A stretch of 64,000 nucleotides of DNA from assembly GCA_016710645.1 (NCBI GenBank), contig JADJVI010000031.1, positions 1 through 64,000 of the forward strand, read 5' to 3'. Both the position numbers and the translations under genes were made by a program. Of the stretch, positions 8,142 to 16,845 are shown in pieces (positions within the stretch are counted from its first letter, which is position 1; each line of letters opens with the position of its first letter). The notes under the pieces were generated by a model that had not been told where the DNA came from, searched no databases, and saw only the letters and a list, made by a program, of their open reading frames with translations. This DNA is from Actinomycetales bacterium (GTDB lineage Bacteria; Actinomycetota; Actinomycetes; Actinomycetales; Dermatophilaceae).

Positions 8142-9036
8142 CCTCGCTCACGCTGGTGGTGGATTGGCTCGGAAATGACGGCCGGGACTCATAGCGCGCC
8201 CGAGTGCCGTAGACCCGGAAGCCCAACCGTTCGTAGAGGACCCGCGACGGGTTGTCGACGTTGACGCACAGATAGACCCGTTCCGCCCCGGCCTTGCGCA
8301 GCGCGGTGAGCGAGCGCGCGACGAGGTGCGCCCCTAGGGCTCTCCCCCGCCACGCGGGCACGACTCCGACCTGGTCGATCCAGCCATCGCACACGACGAC
8401 GAAAGCCACCGGCATACCAGCCTCGTCGTAGGCGACCCGCGAGTCCCGCGGTCGGAAAGTCGAGTCACCGAGCAACTCCGCCAACCACTGCTGCTCTGGC
8501 ACCGGCCGGTATGCCGGTCGATCGGCGAAGCTCGCGGCGAAAGCCGCGAAGAAGTCGGTTGCAGTGTCCGGGCCGAAGCGGCGCGTGGAGATGCCCTCCG
8601 GGCGCCGCACCCGGGGCACCGCCTTGAGCTTGTGCCGCATCACCGACTCTGCGAAGACCCGGTGGAATCCGTGTGCCGCGAAAAGGGATTCGGCCTCGAT
8701 GGACATCGTTTCGGCGATGACGAGCGGGGAGTCTGCGCCCGCTTGAGCCTGACACCACTCGACGAGGTGGTCGCCGTGTCCTTGCCTTCGTGCCGACGGG
8801 TGCACCAGACCGGTCGCCGTGCGCCGGCCGCCACTGTGCCCCAACGCGGCAGCGGCCAGCAGTTCCGTGGTGTCGTCCCGGCCGGCGATGCCGACATCCG
8901 CGAGGAACAGGTCCCGCAGGTACGGACCGGCTGCCAGCTGAGGCAGACCGCCGTCGGCGTCCAGGCAGTCCTGGGCGAGAGCCATGAGGGCGGGCAGGTC
9001 CGCCTCCGTCAGCGGGCTCCAGTCGAGTACGGCCAT
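8119..9036 (-). CDS. Tandem GNAT-domain acetyltransferase
   Basis: A 305-residue protein with two GCN5-related N-acetyltransferase repeats. The N-terminal half has GLVHPSARRQGHGDHLVEW (acetyl-CoA loop) and AETMSIEAESLFAAHGF. The C-terminal half has QVGVVPAWRGRALGAHLVARSL and NVDNPSRVLYERLGFRVYGT. The domain layout and length recall mycothiol synthase MshD, which acetylates Cys-GlcN-Ins, but the resemblance is general and several GNAT paralogues share it, so I leave the substrate open. The start ATG at 9036 follows a GGAGC ribosome site. The gene is alone, facing the DUF6703-like gene and diverging from the zinc operon. Confidence 0.8.
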   Translation of the reverse strand: MAVLDWSPLTEADLPALMALAQDCLDADGGLPQLAAGPYLRDLFLADVGIAGRDDTTELLAAAALGHSGGRRTATGLVHPSARRQGHGDHLVEWCQAQAGADSPLVIAETMSIEAESLFAAHGFHRVFAESVMRHKLKAVPRVRRPEGISTRRFGPDTATDFFAAFAASFADRPAYRPVPEQQWLAELLGDSTFRPRDSRVAYDEAGMPVAFVVVCDGWIDQVGVVPAWRGRALGAHLVARSLTALRKAGAERVYLCVNVDNPSRVLYERLGFRVYGTRARYESRPSFPSQSTTSVSEVSAETPA

Positions 9037-9140
9037 GTCGCGCTCCTGACTGCGAGGACTCGCCGATGCGCTGCCCTCACGCTCCCATCACACCATGTCA
9101 AGAAGCCACCGCAGGCCTTGGGTCGGTCGTGACGCAAACT

Positions 9141-9155
9141 TGACAATGATTCTCA
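9141..9155 (+). promoter_or_regulatory. Zur box controlling the zinc operon
   Basis: TGACAATGATTCTCA is a 7-1-7 palindrome of Fur/Zur type (TGAnAAT-N-ATTnTCA). It ends 19 bases before the znuA ATG and overlaps the presumed -35/-10 region. The last gene of the operon encodes a Zur-type Fur protein, so autoregulation by zinc is the natural reading. The remainder of 9037-9174 shows nothing else. Confidence 0.85.
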
Positions 9156-9174
9156 TTTCCGTCATGATCTCGGC

Positions 9175-10137
9175 ATGGCCCTTCCCTCTTCACAACTCCC
9201 CCGCCTCGCTTCCGCTTGGGTGGCCGGCCTCACCACCCTCGCTCTGGTCGGCGGATGTTCCTCGGGGACGTCCGGTTCGGCGGGAACTGGTGCGAGCGGA
9301 TCTGGGTCGACCGGGCCGGACGGAGCAGCCGGTCAGATCGCAGTCGCGGCGGGCTTCTACCCCCTCGCGTATGCCGTGCAGCGGGTCGGCGGTGCCCACG
9401 TCAGCGTCACCAACCTCACCAAGCCCGGCGCCGAACCCCACGACGCGGAGCCCACCACCGCCGATGTCGGCGCCGTCAAGAAGGCGCGCGTCCTGGTCAC
9501 TCTCGGCGGTTTCCAACCATCCGTTGACGCCCTCGTCGCCCAGGCGACCAGCGATCAACGCGTCCTCGACGCGGCCAAGACGACCGGCGCCCTGGGCAAC
9601 GTCCACTCCAGCGTCGGCGTGGATCTGCATTTCTGGCTGGATCCCACAAACTATGCGGCGTTCGTCGATGCGGTGGGGACCACCCTTGCCGCGGTCGACC
9701 CGGCGAATGCCGGCACCTATCGCACCAACGTCGCCGCCTTCGTCGCCGACCTGGTCGCTCTCGACACGGCATACGCGACCGGCTTGAAGACCTGCACGTC
9801 GCGCACCATGGTGACCGGACATCAGGCGTTCGGCTATCTCGCCGCGCGATATGGGCTGACCCAAGTCGGGATCGCCGGAGTCAACCCGGAGCAGGAGCCC
9901 TCCGCCAAGGACCTCGCGGCCGTCGCCGAGACAGTGCGCTCGGCCGGGGTGCACACGATCTACACCGAGACGCTGGTCGAGCCCAAGTTTGCCCAGACCG
10001 TCGCCTCCTCGACGGGAGCGACACTGGCGGTGCTCGACCCGGTCGAAGGGATCACCGACGCTTCGCCCGGCAAGGACTACCTCGAGGTCATGCGCGCCAA
10101 CCTGGCTGCCCTGCGCAAGGGACAGGAATGCTCATGA
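9175..10137 (+). CDS. znuA: Zinc ABC transporter, substrate-binding lipoprotein
   Basis: A cluster A-I solute-binding lipoprotein of 320 residues that captures zinc (possibly manganese) outside the cell. The signal peptide ends with lipobox LVGGC, with Cys28 as the lipidated residue. A Gly/Ser linker follows. Metal-ligand candidates are His in AEPHDAEP near 86, VDLHFWLDP near 150, TGHQAFGYLAARYGL near 215, and the final acidic ligand in DPVEGITD near 292. The His-rich loop of many ZnuA proteins is absent. There is no Shine-Dalgarno; a -10-like CATGAT lies six bases before the ATG, so the message is probably leaderless. The ATGA overlap couples it to znuC. Confidence 0.93.
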   Translation: MALPSSQLPRLASAWVAGLTTLALVGGCSSGTSGSAGTGASGSGSTGPDGAAGQIAVAAGFYPLAYAVQRVGGAHVSVTNLTKPGAEPHDAEPTTADVGAVKKARVLVTLGGFQPSVDALVAQATSDQRVLDAAKTTGALGNVHSSVGVDLHFWLDPTNYAAFVDAVGTTLAAVDPANAGTYRTNVAAFVADLVALDTAYATGLKTCTSRTMVTGHQAFGYLAARYGLTQVGIAGVNPEQEPSAKDLAAVAETVRSAGVHTIYTETLVEPKFAQTVASSTGATLAVLDPVEGITDASPGKDYLEVMRANLAALRKGQECS

Positions 10138-10970
10138 GCGCCTCCGCTGGCGGCACAGCCGGCCCGGTTATCGCATTGCAGGACGCTGCTTTCGGCTATG
10201 GCGAACGTCCGGTCGTCTCTGGGGTGACCCTCACCATCACGCCCGGTGAGGTCGTCGCGGTGCTCGGCCCGAACGGTTCGGGCAAGTCCACCCTGGTCAA
10301 GGGAATCCTCGGATTGGCCGATCAGTTCGCCGGGCAGGTCCACTTGTTCGACGTGCCTCGTCAGGAGTTCCGGGAGCATCCGCGACTCGGCTACGTGCCG
10401 CAACGGCATACCCTCTCCGGCACTGTACGAGCCACGGTGAGTGAGGTGGTCGCGACCGGACGGCTGTCGCGGCAGCCCTGGTATGGGCGCTATTCGGCGG
10501 CCGACGCAGCCCATGTCGAGCGCGCGCTCATGCTGGTCGGTCTGGCTGATCGGGAGCGGGTCGACGTCGCCGACCTATCCGGCGGGCAACAACGTCGGGT
10601 GCTCATCGCTCGGGCCTTGGCTGGCGAACCCGAGGTGCTGGTCATGGACGAGCCGACGGCCGGGGTGGATGCGGCCAATCAACACGTCCTGGCCGAGGTG
10701 CTCGCCCGCCTGGTCGCCGAAGGCCTGACCATCCTCGTCGTCACGCATGAGCTCGCAGCCTTTGCCGATCTTGTGACGCGGGTGATCGTGGTGGACAACG
10801 GTCACGTCCAATTCGACGGCGCGGCAACGGATTTCGCTGCTCGACGCGATGATGTACTCCACGACCACGACTCTCACCACCACGATGATGAGTTGTCTGC
10901 GCCTGCGCAGCCCCGGCAGGTCGTGCCTCGGTCGGTGGAGGTCCCTCGACCCGGGAGGCGTCATGGCTGA
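10134..10970 (+). CDS. znuC: Zinc ABC transporter, ATP-binding protein
   Basis: The 278-residue ATPase that powers the importer. Walker A is GPNGSGKST near residue 43, the Q-loop is GYVPQRH near 84, the signature is LSGGQQRR near 138, Walker B is VLVMDEPT near 160, and the switch His is in VVTHELAAF near 196. The tail has a His/Asp cluster (HDHDSHHHDDE) that may buffer metal near the membrane. I start at ATG 10134, overlapping the znuA stop as ATGA; 10128 is two codons upstream. The gene overlaps znuB by eight bases. A dispersed motif at 10403 encodes Arg-His-Thr beside the Q-loop. Confidence 0.95.
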   Translation: MSASAGGTAGPVIALQDAAFGYGERPVVSGVTLTITPGEVVAVLGPNGSGKSTLVKGILGLADQFAGQVHLFDVPRQEFREHPRLGYVPQRHTLSGTVRATVSEVVATGRLSRQPWYGRYSAADAAHVERALMLVGLADRERVDVADLSGGQQRRVLIARALAGEPEVLVMDEPTAGVDAANQHVLAEVLARLVAEGLTILVVTHELAAFADLVTRVIVVDNGHVQFDGAATDFAARRDDVLHDHDSHHHDDELSAPAQPRQVVPRSVEVPRPGRRHG

Positions 10971-11973
10971 GATGCTCGCGTTGGATTTCATGCAGCGTGC
11001 GCTGGTCGCTGCCCTGCTCGTCGGGGCGCTCGCGCCGCTCGTCGGGGTCTTCCTCGTCCAGCGTCGGCTCGCGCTCATCGGCGACGGCATGGGTCACGTT
11101 GCGCTGGCTGGCGTCGCGGTCGGGGTGCTCACCGGCAGCTCGCCGGTCTGGGCCGCGCTTGTCGCTGCTCTGGTCGCGGCGGTTGTCGTCGAACTTATCC
11201 GCACCAGCGGCCACAGCCAGGGTGACGTCGCCCTCGCGATCATCTTCTACGGTGGCATCGCGGCCAGCGTCGTCATCATCTCGGCCTCCCCCAAGGGCAC
11301 TCCGGGGACCCTCACGGCATACCTCTTCGGAGCCATCACGACGGTGACGCAGAGCGATCTGTGGATCTTCGGCGCTCTCACGGCACTGATCCTCGTGACC
11401 TTTGCGCTGCTGCGCTGGCGACTCTTTGCGGTCGCGTCGGACGAGGAGTACGCCCGCTCGGCCGGACTGCCGGTGTTGCCGCTCAATCTCGCGCTGGCCG
11501 CGTTGACGGCGGTGACCGTCGTCGTGTCGATGCGGGTCGTCGGCCTGCTGCTCATCAGCGCGCTGATGATCGTGCCCAACGCGGCTGCTCAGGTGCTCGG
11601 GCGCAGCTTCCGGTCGGCACTGTTCTGGGCCGTAGGGATAGGGGTCCTCTCCGCTGTCGGTGGCGTCGTCGTCTCGTATGCCGCCAACACCCCCTCGGGC
11701 GGCACCATCGTGCTGCTCGCGATCGCGGCCTATCTGGTCGCTGCGGTGGGGTCAGCGCTCGTGGGGCGCGCCCGTCGGGCGGCGCACCTGGAGGCCGAGA
11801 AGCACGGCCATGAACACGGCCCCGGCTGCGGTCACGAAGCTGTTCCGCATGATGACCACGTCGACTATCTCCACGACGGCCACCTGCACGCGCCGCATCT
11901 CGGGCACTACGACGAGCATGACCCGAGCCATGTCCACGCTGTTGGTGACCTCGACGCCGGAGGCCGGCGATGA
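10963..11973 (+). CDS. znuB: Zinc ABC transporter, permease
   Basis: An ABC-3 family permease of 336 residues with about eight or nine membrane helices. The family stretches RRLALIGDGMGHVALAGVA near residue 35 and LLLISALMIVPNAAAQ near 195 are present. The last 50 residues are cytoplasmic or periplasmic and very rich in His (HGHEHGPGCGH, then HDDHVDYLHDGHLHAPHLGH), probably a metal-binding tail. The ATG at 10963 follows a GGGAGG ribosome site inside the end of znuC. It overlaps zur by four bases. The four genes form one Zur-controlled unit. Confidence 0.94.
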   Translation: MAEMLALDFMQRALVAALLVGALAPLVGVFLVQRRLALIGDGMGHVALAGVAVGVLTGSSPVWAALVAALVAAVVVELIRTSGHSQGDVALAIIFYGGIAASVVIISASPKGTPGTLTAYLFGAITTVTQSDLWIFGALTALILVTFALLRWRLFAVASDEEYARSAGLPVLPLNLALAALTAVTVVVSMRVVGLLLISALMIVPNAAAQVLGRSFRSALFWAVGIGVLSAVGGVVVSYAANTPSGGTIVLLAIAAYLVAAVGSALVGRARRAAHLEAEKHGHEHGPGCGHEAVPHDDHVDYLHDGHLHAPHLGHYDEHDPSHVHAVGDLDAGGRR

Positions 11974-12359
11974 CCGAGACGGTGCGTCGGCCGACTCGCC
12001 AGCAGGCCGCCGTGCTCGCGGCCCTCGACGAGGTGCAGGAGTTCATGTCGGCCCAGCAGTTGCACTCGAGATTGCGGGAGCAAGGGGCCTCGGTCGGGCT
12101 GGCCACGGTCTATCGGACGCTCACGGCGCTGGCAGCCGACGACGAGGTCGACGTGTTGCGCACCGATGAGGGTGAGTCGGTCTATCGCCGCTGCGCGTCA
12201 GAAGACCACCACCACCACCTGGTATGCCGTGCCTGTGGCCGCGCGGTCGAAGTCGACGGGCCTGCGGTCGAAGATTGGGCGGCTCGGGTGAGCGCTGCCC
12301 ACGGGTTCCGGGACGTGCGCCACACCCTGGAGATCTTCGGCACCTGCGATCGCTGCTAG
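11970..12359 (+). CDS. zur: Zinc uptake regulator, Fur family
   Basis: A 129-residue Fur-family repressor. The winged helix covers residues 1-80, with recognition helix SVGLATVYRTLTALA. The dimer domain begins with EDHHHHLVCRACGRAVE, and the C-terminus ends CDRC, so both CxxC pairs of the structural zinc site are present. The regulatory His/Glu set (HHHH, and His in HGFRDVRHTLE) is also kept. It overlaps znuB by four bases and is probably cotranscribed from the Zur-boxed promoter at 9141. A copy of the dispersed motif at 12222 is read Val-Cys-Arg and so encodes the first metal Cys. Confidence 0.95.
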   Translation: MTETVRRPTRQQAAVLAALDEVQEFMSAQQLHSRLREQGASVGLATVYRTLTALAADDEVDVLRTDEGESVYRRCASEDHHHHLVCRACGRAVEVDGPAVEDWAARVSAAHGFRDVRHTLEIFGTCDRC

Positions 12360-12587
12360 CCAGCTACCCCGCGCCGCCAGCCACGTCCTCACCTTCACCG
12401 ACCGCATGCCAGCGGCGGATAACCAGCAACAAGAATGAACGCCTCTTACACCGTTGGAGCGGCAGTCCCGCGTCTTGGCCAGCAACGAGGACGTGACGCT
12501 CCTCCCGGCCCGGATAGGCGCACAGCTAGCTCGTCGCGGTAGGCGCGCCGGCACCTGACACCGTGCGTCGGCAAGGCCAGGACAGCC

Positions 12588-14246
12588 CTAGCGCAACTGA
12601 AAGTGGACGGTCTTCGCCCCTGGTGCGTGTTCGAGTCGGGTGAGCTGGTGCAGGTAGCTGGGGTCGTGCATCTTCCGGTGGTGGTATCCGCAGAGGGGCA
12701 CGGCTTTGTCGAGGTCGGTCAATCCGCCTCGTGACCATGGGTCTTCGTGGTGCAGCTCGGACCATGCGTACGGTCGGTCGCAGTCTTCCGCGGCGCAGGT
12801 CTCGTAGATGGTGGCCAGCGCCGTCCGTTGGTGCTCGTTGAAGAACCGGTTCTGTCTGCCGAGGTCGAGGATCTGACTCGGCCCCCCGAGGACGGCGGGG
12901 AGGATGTCGGCGGCGCAGGCGATCCGCCTCGCGTTGCTGACGGACAGGAGGTGTCCGGTGTCGGTGGTCGCAGCCCCGGAACTCGGGGTCAGCTCGATCA
13001 GGGCCCCGGTGGCGTCGCGGATCGACTGTTGGAGTTGGGCGGCTTTCGCTGCGCCCACCACTTGTTCGGCGGTCATGGTGACGATGACGGTGGAGGCGAC
13101 TTTCCCGGTGAGCTTCTCGGTGTCTAGGTGTTCGATCAACTCGGTCAACGCCCGCCCACGACGCTGGGCCCAGTCGATGTCGGCCCAGTCCGCGTTCCGA
13201 CCCTCGATCCGGTGTCCGCTCGCGCCCGTCGTCCCGGTAGTGCCCGTCGTCCCAGCGGCGCCGGCCCCGAACGACGTTCCCGCGGCTGTCCCGCCCGCTG
13301 CTGGCCCGCTGATGCCGGGGCAGCCGTGGCTGCTGGTGCTCGTGGCGCGCAGCAGGTCAGCGGCGACCGAACCATCGGTGAAACACCCGGCCGGTGTCTG
13401 CCCGTCGGCCAGGGCCTTCTCGGCAGCCTGGCGCAGGTGATCGCGGCGGGGTGCGGTCATCGACTGCAACACCTTCCGCAGCACCCCCGCGACTGTGGTC
13501 GGCAGCAGGGCCCGCAACTCGGTGGTGCCGTTGCCCAGGTCACGCAGGGTCACCGTCGAGGATCGATACGCGCGACGTTCCTCATCCAACAACTGCGCCT
13601 CAAGATGATCAGCGACTTCAGCGGCGGTCTTCTCCGCAGCAGCCAACGCGACCTTCGCGGCCCGGTCGAACTTCCCCGGGTTCAGATGCTTCGCATCGCG
13701 GACCAGGGAGGTGTGGACCTTCTCCCGCTCCACCGGCGACAGGGTCGTGGGCAGCTTGTTCATGGTTCGCACGACGATCCCGACATTCGACACCGAGACC
13801 TCACCAGCCTGGAACGCCTCACGGGTGAGGTCCAACCCGTCCGCCAACGCGGTCGCCAGCACAACATCACGTTGCGCGCTGGCACCCCCACTACGGGTCG
13901 TCGCAGCGACCCACGCCGACGTCGAGGAATGCCCGAACCGCCGGTGCGCCTGCTGTTGATCGGCCTTGGCTACCAGCGCTAACCGCAGCGCCTCGGCCCG
14001 GCGCGCGATCCGGTCGGCCTCGTGGATGTCGGAAGACGAGACCAGCACCCCGCCCTCGGCGGCGGCCAGCTTGGCATGGATCCCATCGAACGTTGCATGC
14101 AGCACCGCCGTCGAAAGCCCCACAACCCCCGGCTGCACCCGCTCCTCACCCGGGACCCCACCCACCGGCGCCGCACCCGGGACCCGGCCGGACGGCATAC
14201 CGCCGCCTACCGCCGCCGGCTGTCGGTCGAGGTGAGTGATCGTCAT
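12588..14246 (-). CDS. DUF222 / HNH endonuclease-like protein (13E12 type)
   Basis: A 552-residue protein with the two-part layout of the mycobacterial 13E12 repeat family. The DUF222 helical domain spans about residues 45-420, with a Gly/Ala/Thr-rich insert near 310-345 (GTTGTTGTTGASG). The C-terminal HNH nuclease domain has CAAEDCDRPYAWSELHHEDPWSRGGLTDL and CGYHHRKMH, keeping the Cys, His-His and Asn-position residues. Such genes are numerous and often lie in variable regions. Their biological role is unsettled. It ends 228 bases from zur; that gap (12360-12587) shows nothing I can name. The upstream 14247-14335 is relatively AT-rich. Confidence 0.9.
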   Translation of the reverse strand: MTITHLDRQPAAVGGGMPSGRVPGAAPVGGVPGEERVQPGVVGLSTAVLHATFDGIHAKLAAAEGGVLVSSSDIHEADRIARRAEALRLALVAKADQQQAHRRFGHSSTSAWVAATTRSGGASAQRDVVLATALADGLDLTREAFQAGEVSVSNVGIVVRTMNKLPTTLSPVEREKVHTSLVRDAKHLNPGKFDRAAKVALAAAEKTAAEVADHLEAQLLDEERRAYRSSTVTLRDLGNGTTELRALLPTTVAGVLRKVLQSMTAPRRDHLRQAAEKALADGQTPAGCFTDGSVAADLLRATSTSSHGCPGISGPAAGGTAAGTSFGAGAAGTTGTTGTTGASGHRIEGRNADWADIDWAQRRGRALTELIEHLDTEKLTGKVASTVIVTMTAEQVVGAAKAAQLQQSIRDATGALIELTPSSGAATTDTGHLLSVSNARRIACAADILPAVLGGPSQILDLGRQNRFFNEHQRTALATIYETCAAEDCDRPYAWSELHHEDPWSRGGLTDLDKAVPLCGYHHRKMHDPSYLHQLTRLEHAPGAKTVHFQLR

Positions 14247-14335
14247 GCATCCATAGTACTACTACATGTGTTCGAATTCAAGACTTGCAACGATAGGAAC
14301 TAGGGAGTTTGAACTCGACCCTGCGCATCCGGACC

Positions 14336-15202
14336 TCAGTTGACGAGCACGGCCTTGGCGGTCTTGACGGTCACCTCCGTCGCTGGCCCGGGAACCACCA
14401 CCTGATCCGGAATCGGAGCCCACGCTCCCCCGTCGACCCGGAAGTCAGCCGTCCACGTGACATCGACCCGGGCGGCATACCGACCAGCCGTGGCATAGGA
14501 ATGCACGACGTCACCGCTGGGGTAGGTGCCACCCGCCGAGGTCGTCGGCGGCGAGGACTGACCATCACCGAACACATACGTGAACGACTGCACCCGTGGC
14601 CGGATCTGCACCTGATGCCCGAGCATCCGCGCCGGATCGATCACATCTACCTCACCCGGTTCGAACCCCTCCGCCGACCAGCCGATCCGGTAGAAGGTCT
14701 TCAACCCGACCAACGTGACATTCCCCTCCGGCTGCGTCGCAACCGCCGGCGTCGCCCACCTCGTCAGATGGAACGCCTCCAGAATCATCGCCATCGTCAC
14801 CGCCGGCCTCGCCGTCGCCGGCGGATAACAGGTGCTCCCGACCTGACTCCACCCCGTGACCGGCGTCGTCCCCAGCACCGTCCGCCGGAAAATATCCGTC
14901 AACGGCCCCGGACCGCCACCCACCGGGCAGGCCAACAACGCCCAGGCGCAGTTGCTATCCCCCATCGTCCCCGCAGCCCGCTCACACGCACTCGCGAACC
15001 GATACTCATACCGCGGCTGCGGCCCACCACTCGCCGCGACAGCACCAGCACCGCCCGCCCCCGCCGGAGCCTCCGGCAGGTTGGCGGATTCCTTCTCGGA
15101 AATCCTGGTCGTCGCCCCATCGGAACGCGTGTCGGCGTCTGCGTCCCCGCTGGCTTGCCCAACGACCAGCCCGACCAAACTCGTGAGTACAAGGGCTCTC
15201 AC
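14336..15202 (-). CDS. PKD-domain-like secreted protein, copy A
   Basis: A 288-residue protein. Residues 1-18 are hydrophobic and probably form an export signal. A variable, charged linker (to about residue 42) precedes an Ala/Gly run. The middle has four Cys (ASACERA, NCAWALLACP, STCYPP) likely forming disulfides. The C-terminal domain has YVFGDGQS, VVHSYATAGRYAARVDVTW and ADFRVDGG, the pattern of a PKD/Ig-like fold. It starts at GTG 15202, 24 bases after the copy A lipoprotein stop. The function is unknown; similar pairs are, from memory, common in Intrasporangiaceae. It is intact while its partner gene is frameshifted. Confidence 0.75.
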   Translation of the reverse strand: MRALVLTSLVGLVVGQASGDADADTRSDGATTRISEKESANLPEAPAGAGGAGAVAASGGPQPRYEYRFASACERAAGTMGDSNCAWALLACPVGGGPGPLTDIFRRTVLGTTPVTGWSQVGSTCYPPATARPAVTMAMILEAFHLTRWATPAVATQPEGNVTLVGLKTFYRIGWSAEGFEPGEVDVIDPARMLGHQVQIRPRVQSFTYVFGDGQSSPPTTSAGGTYPSGDVVHSYATAGRYAARVDVTWTADFRVDGGAWAPIPDQVVVPGPATEVTVKTAKAVLVN

Positions 15203-15226
15203 CAGGGACCCCTCGGAGTGGTCCCA

Positions 15227-15857
15227 CTAGTCCACCCCTTTGATCGTCGCAACACGCCATCCATCCGAAAGCCAGACGAGTTGGACTTCCATATGCGCGG
15301 GCTTCTGCAGATCCGTGAGTGCGACCTTGCCTTGGGGGTCAATGACGTCCCGCCGCTCCTGTCGACCCTGAACGTCCACTGCTATCGACGACGGACTCCC
15401 CGAGCCCATGGGCACGACCAGCGAGATGGTGAGCGGGTCGCCTGCATAACGCTGCCGATCACGAACCAGTTGGGCTGCCGTTCGCTCAATGGCTGCGCAA
15501 CTCTTCGATGAGCTAAGGCACAAAGGCGGGATCAATCCCGCCGCGGGCTGTGTCCAAGCGCGATTCATCTGTTGGTAGAAGAAGCGCACAAAGGCTTCGG
15601 CACCGGCTGCAGATTGCTCTCGCGCAGCCACCGGAAGATCGACCGGCAACGGCATCGCCGTGCCCGTCGCCGACGCACTCGGATCCGAACTCGGCGGCGA
15701 GGACGTCGTCGGCAGCGCGGTCACGGCAACCGTCACCAGCGACGTCGACGCACTCGACCCCGGTGGTCGGACCAGACGACCCGTTAGTCGTGCAACCCAC
15801 CAACACCACGCCAGCCATCGCCACCCCGACGATCAACCGCACGCCCGCCACACCCAT
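15227..15857 (-). pseudogene. DUF6318-like lipoprotein, copy A, frameshifted
   Basis: The N-terminus from ATG 15857 is a lipoprotein signal (MGVAGVRLIVGVAMAGVVLVGC) followed by a Ser/Gly/Thr linker. After SGPTTG the frame is lost, because copy A has CCCC at 15758-15761 where copy B has CCC. The second part, in another frame from about 15755 to 15227, is an intact DUF6318-like domain: AAGAEAFVRFFYQQMNRAWTQP, CLSSSKSCAAIE, ITISLV-type strands and a terminal LSDGWRVATIKGVD. A sequencing error in the C run would restore a full gene of about 209 residues, so the call as pseudogene depends on read quality. Confidence 0.75.
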
Positions 15858-15963
15858 GTGCTGCCCCTGTCTCAGCTCGCCACGGGAGAGAGAAGCCCGT
15901 GCCTCGTCCAGCAGTATCGCAACCCACAGCCGATCCCGCGCGCGGTCATCCACAGCCTGCGAG

Positions 15964-16845
15964 TCAGTTGACGAGCACGGCTTTAGCGGTCTTGACGGTC
16001 ACCTCCGTCGCTGGCCCGGGAACGACCACCTGATCCGGAATCGGCGCCCACGCTCCCCCGTCGACCCGGAAGTCGGCCGTCCACGTGACATCGACCCGGG
16101 CGGCATACCGACCAGCCGTGGCATAGGAATGGACCACGTCACCGTTGGGGTAGGTGCCACCCGCCGAGGTCGTCGGCGGCGAGGACTGACCATCACCGAA
16201 CACATACGTGAACGACTGCACCCGTGGCCGGATCTGCACCTGATGCCCGAGCATCCGCGCCGGATCGATCACATCAACCTCACCCGGCTCGAACCCCTCC
16301 GCCGACCAGCCGACCCGATAGAACGTCTTCAACCCCACCAGCGTCACATTCCCCTCCGGCTGCGTCGCAATCGCTGGCGTCGCCCACCTCGTCAGATGGA
16401 ACGCCTCCAAAATCATCGCCATCGTCACCGCCGGCCTCGCCGTCGCCGGCGGATAACAGGTGCTCCCGACCTGACTCCACCCCGTGACCGGCGTCGTCCC
16501 CACCACAGTGCGCCGGAAAATATCCGTCAACGGCCCCGGACCGCCACCCACCGGGCACGCCAACAACGCCCAGGCGCAGTTGCTGTCCCCCATCGTCCCC
16601 GCAGCCCGCTCACACGCACTCGCGAACCGATACTCATACCGCGGCTGCGGCCCACTACTCGCCGCGACAGCACCAGCACCCCCCGCCGCCGCCGGAGCCG
16701 CCGGCAAGTTGGCGGCCTCTCTTCCGCTGATCCTGACCTGCCCCACCATCCGAATGGTTCCCTCAAACCGACATCCCCGGTGGCGCCAACGAACAATCCA
16801 AGTAGGGCAAATCGCCATCAACCCCACGACTAGAGCGTGGGGCAT
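15964..16845 (-). CDS. PKD-domain-like secreted protein, copy B
   Basis: A 293-residue paralogue of copy A. From NLPAAPAAAGG to the end it is almost residue-for-residue the same, including the Cys set, YVFGDGQS and ARVDVTWTADFRVDGG. Its first 60 residues (MPHALVVGLMAICPTW...) are unrelated to copy A. I start at ATG 16845, the position equivalent to the gene boundary in copy A, but no stop separates it from the last frame of the upstream lipoprotein remnant, so an in-frame read-through from 16968 is possible. The function is unknown. Confidence 0.65.
   Translation of the reverse strand: MPHALVVGLMAICPTWIVRWRHRGCRFEGTIRMVGQVRISGREAANLPAAPAAAGGAGAVAASSGPQPRYEYRFASACERAAGTMGDSNCAWALLACPVGGGPGPLTDIFRRTVVGTTPVTGWSQVGSTCYPPATARPAVTMAMILEAFHLTRWATPAIATQPEGNVTLVGLKTFYRVGWSAEGFEPGEVDVIDPARMLGHQVQIRPRVQSFTYVFGDGQSSPPTTSAGGTYPNGDVVHSYATAGRYAARVDVTWTADFRVDGGAWAPIPDQVVVPGPATEVTVKTAKAVLVN

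Noticed and set aside
9190..9954. A 254-codon ORF antisense to znuA
   Set aside because: A shadow of high-GC codon bias; znuA on + has lipobox, metal ligands and operon context.
15740..15765. Programmed frameshift in lipoprotein copy A
   Set aside because: A C4 run alone, without a slippery heptamer or obvious downstream structure, and a C3 run in copy B favour indel or sequencing error.
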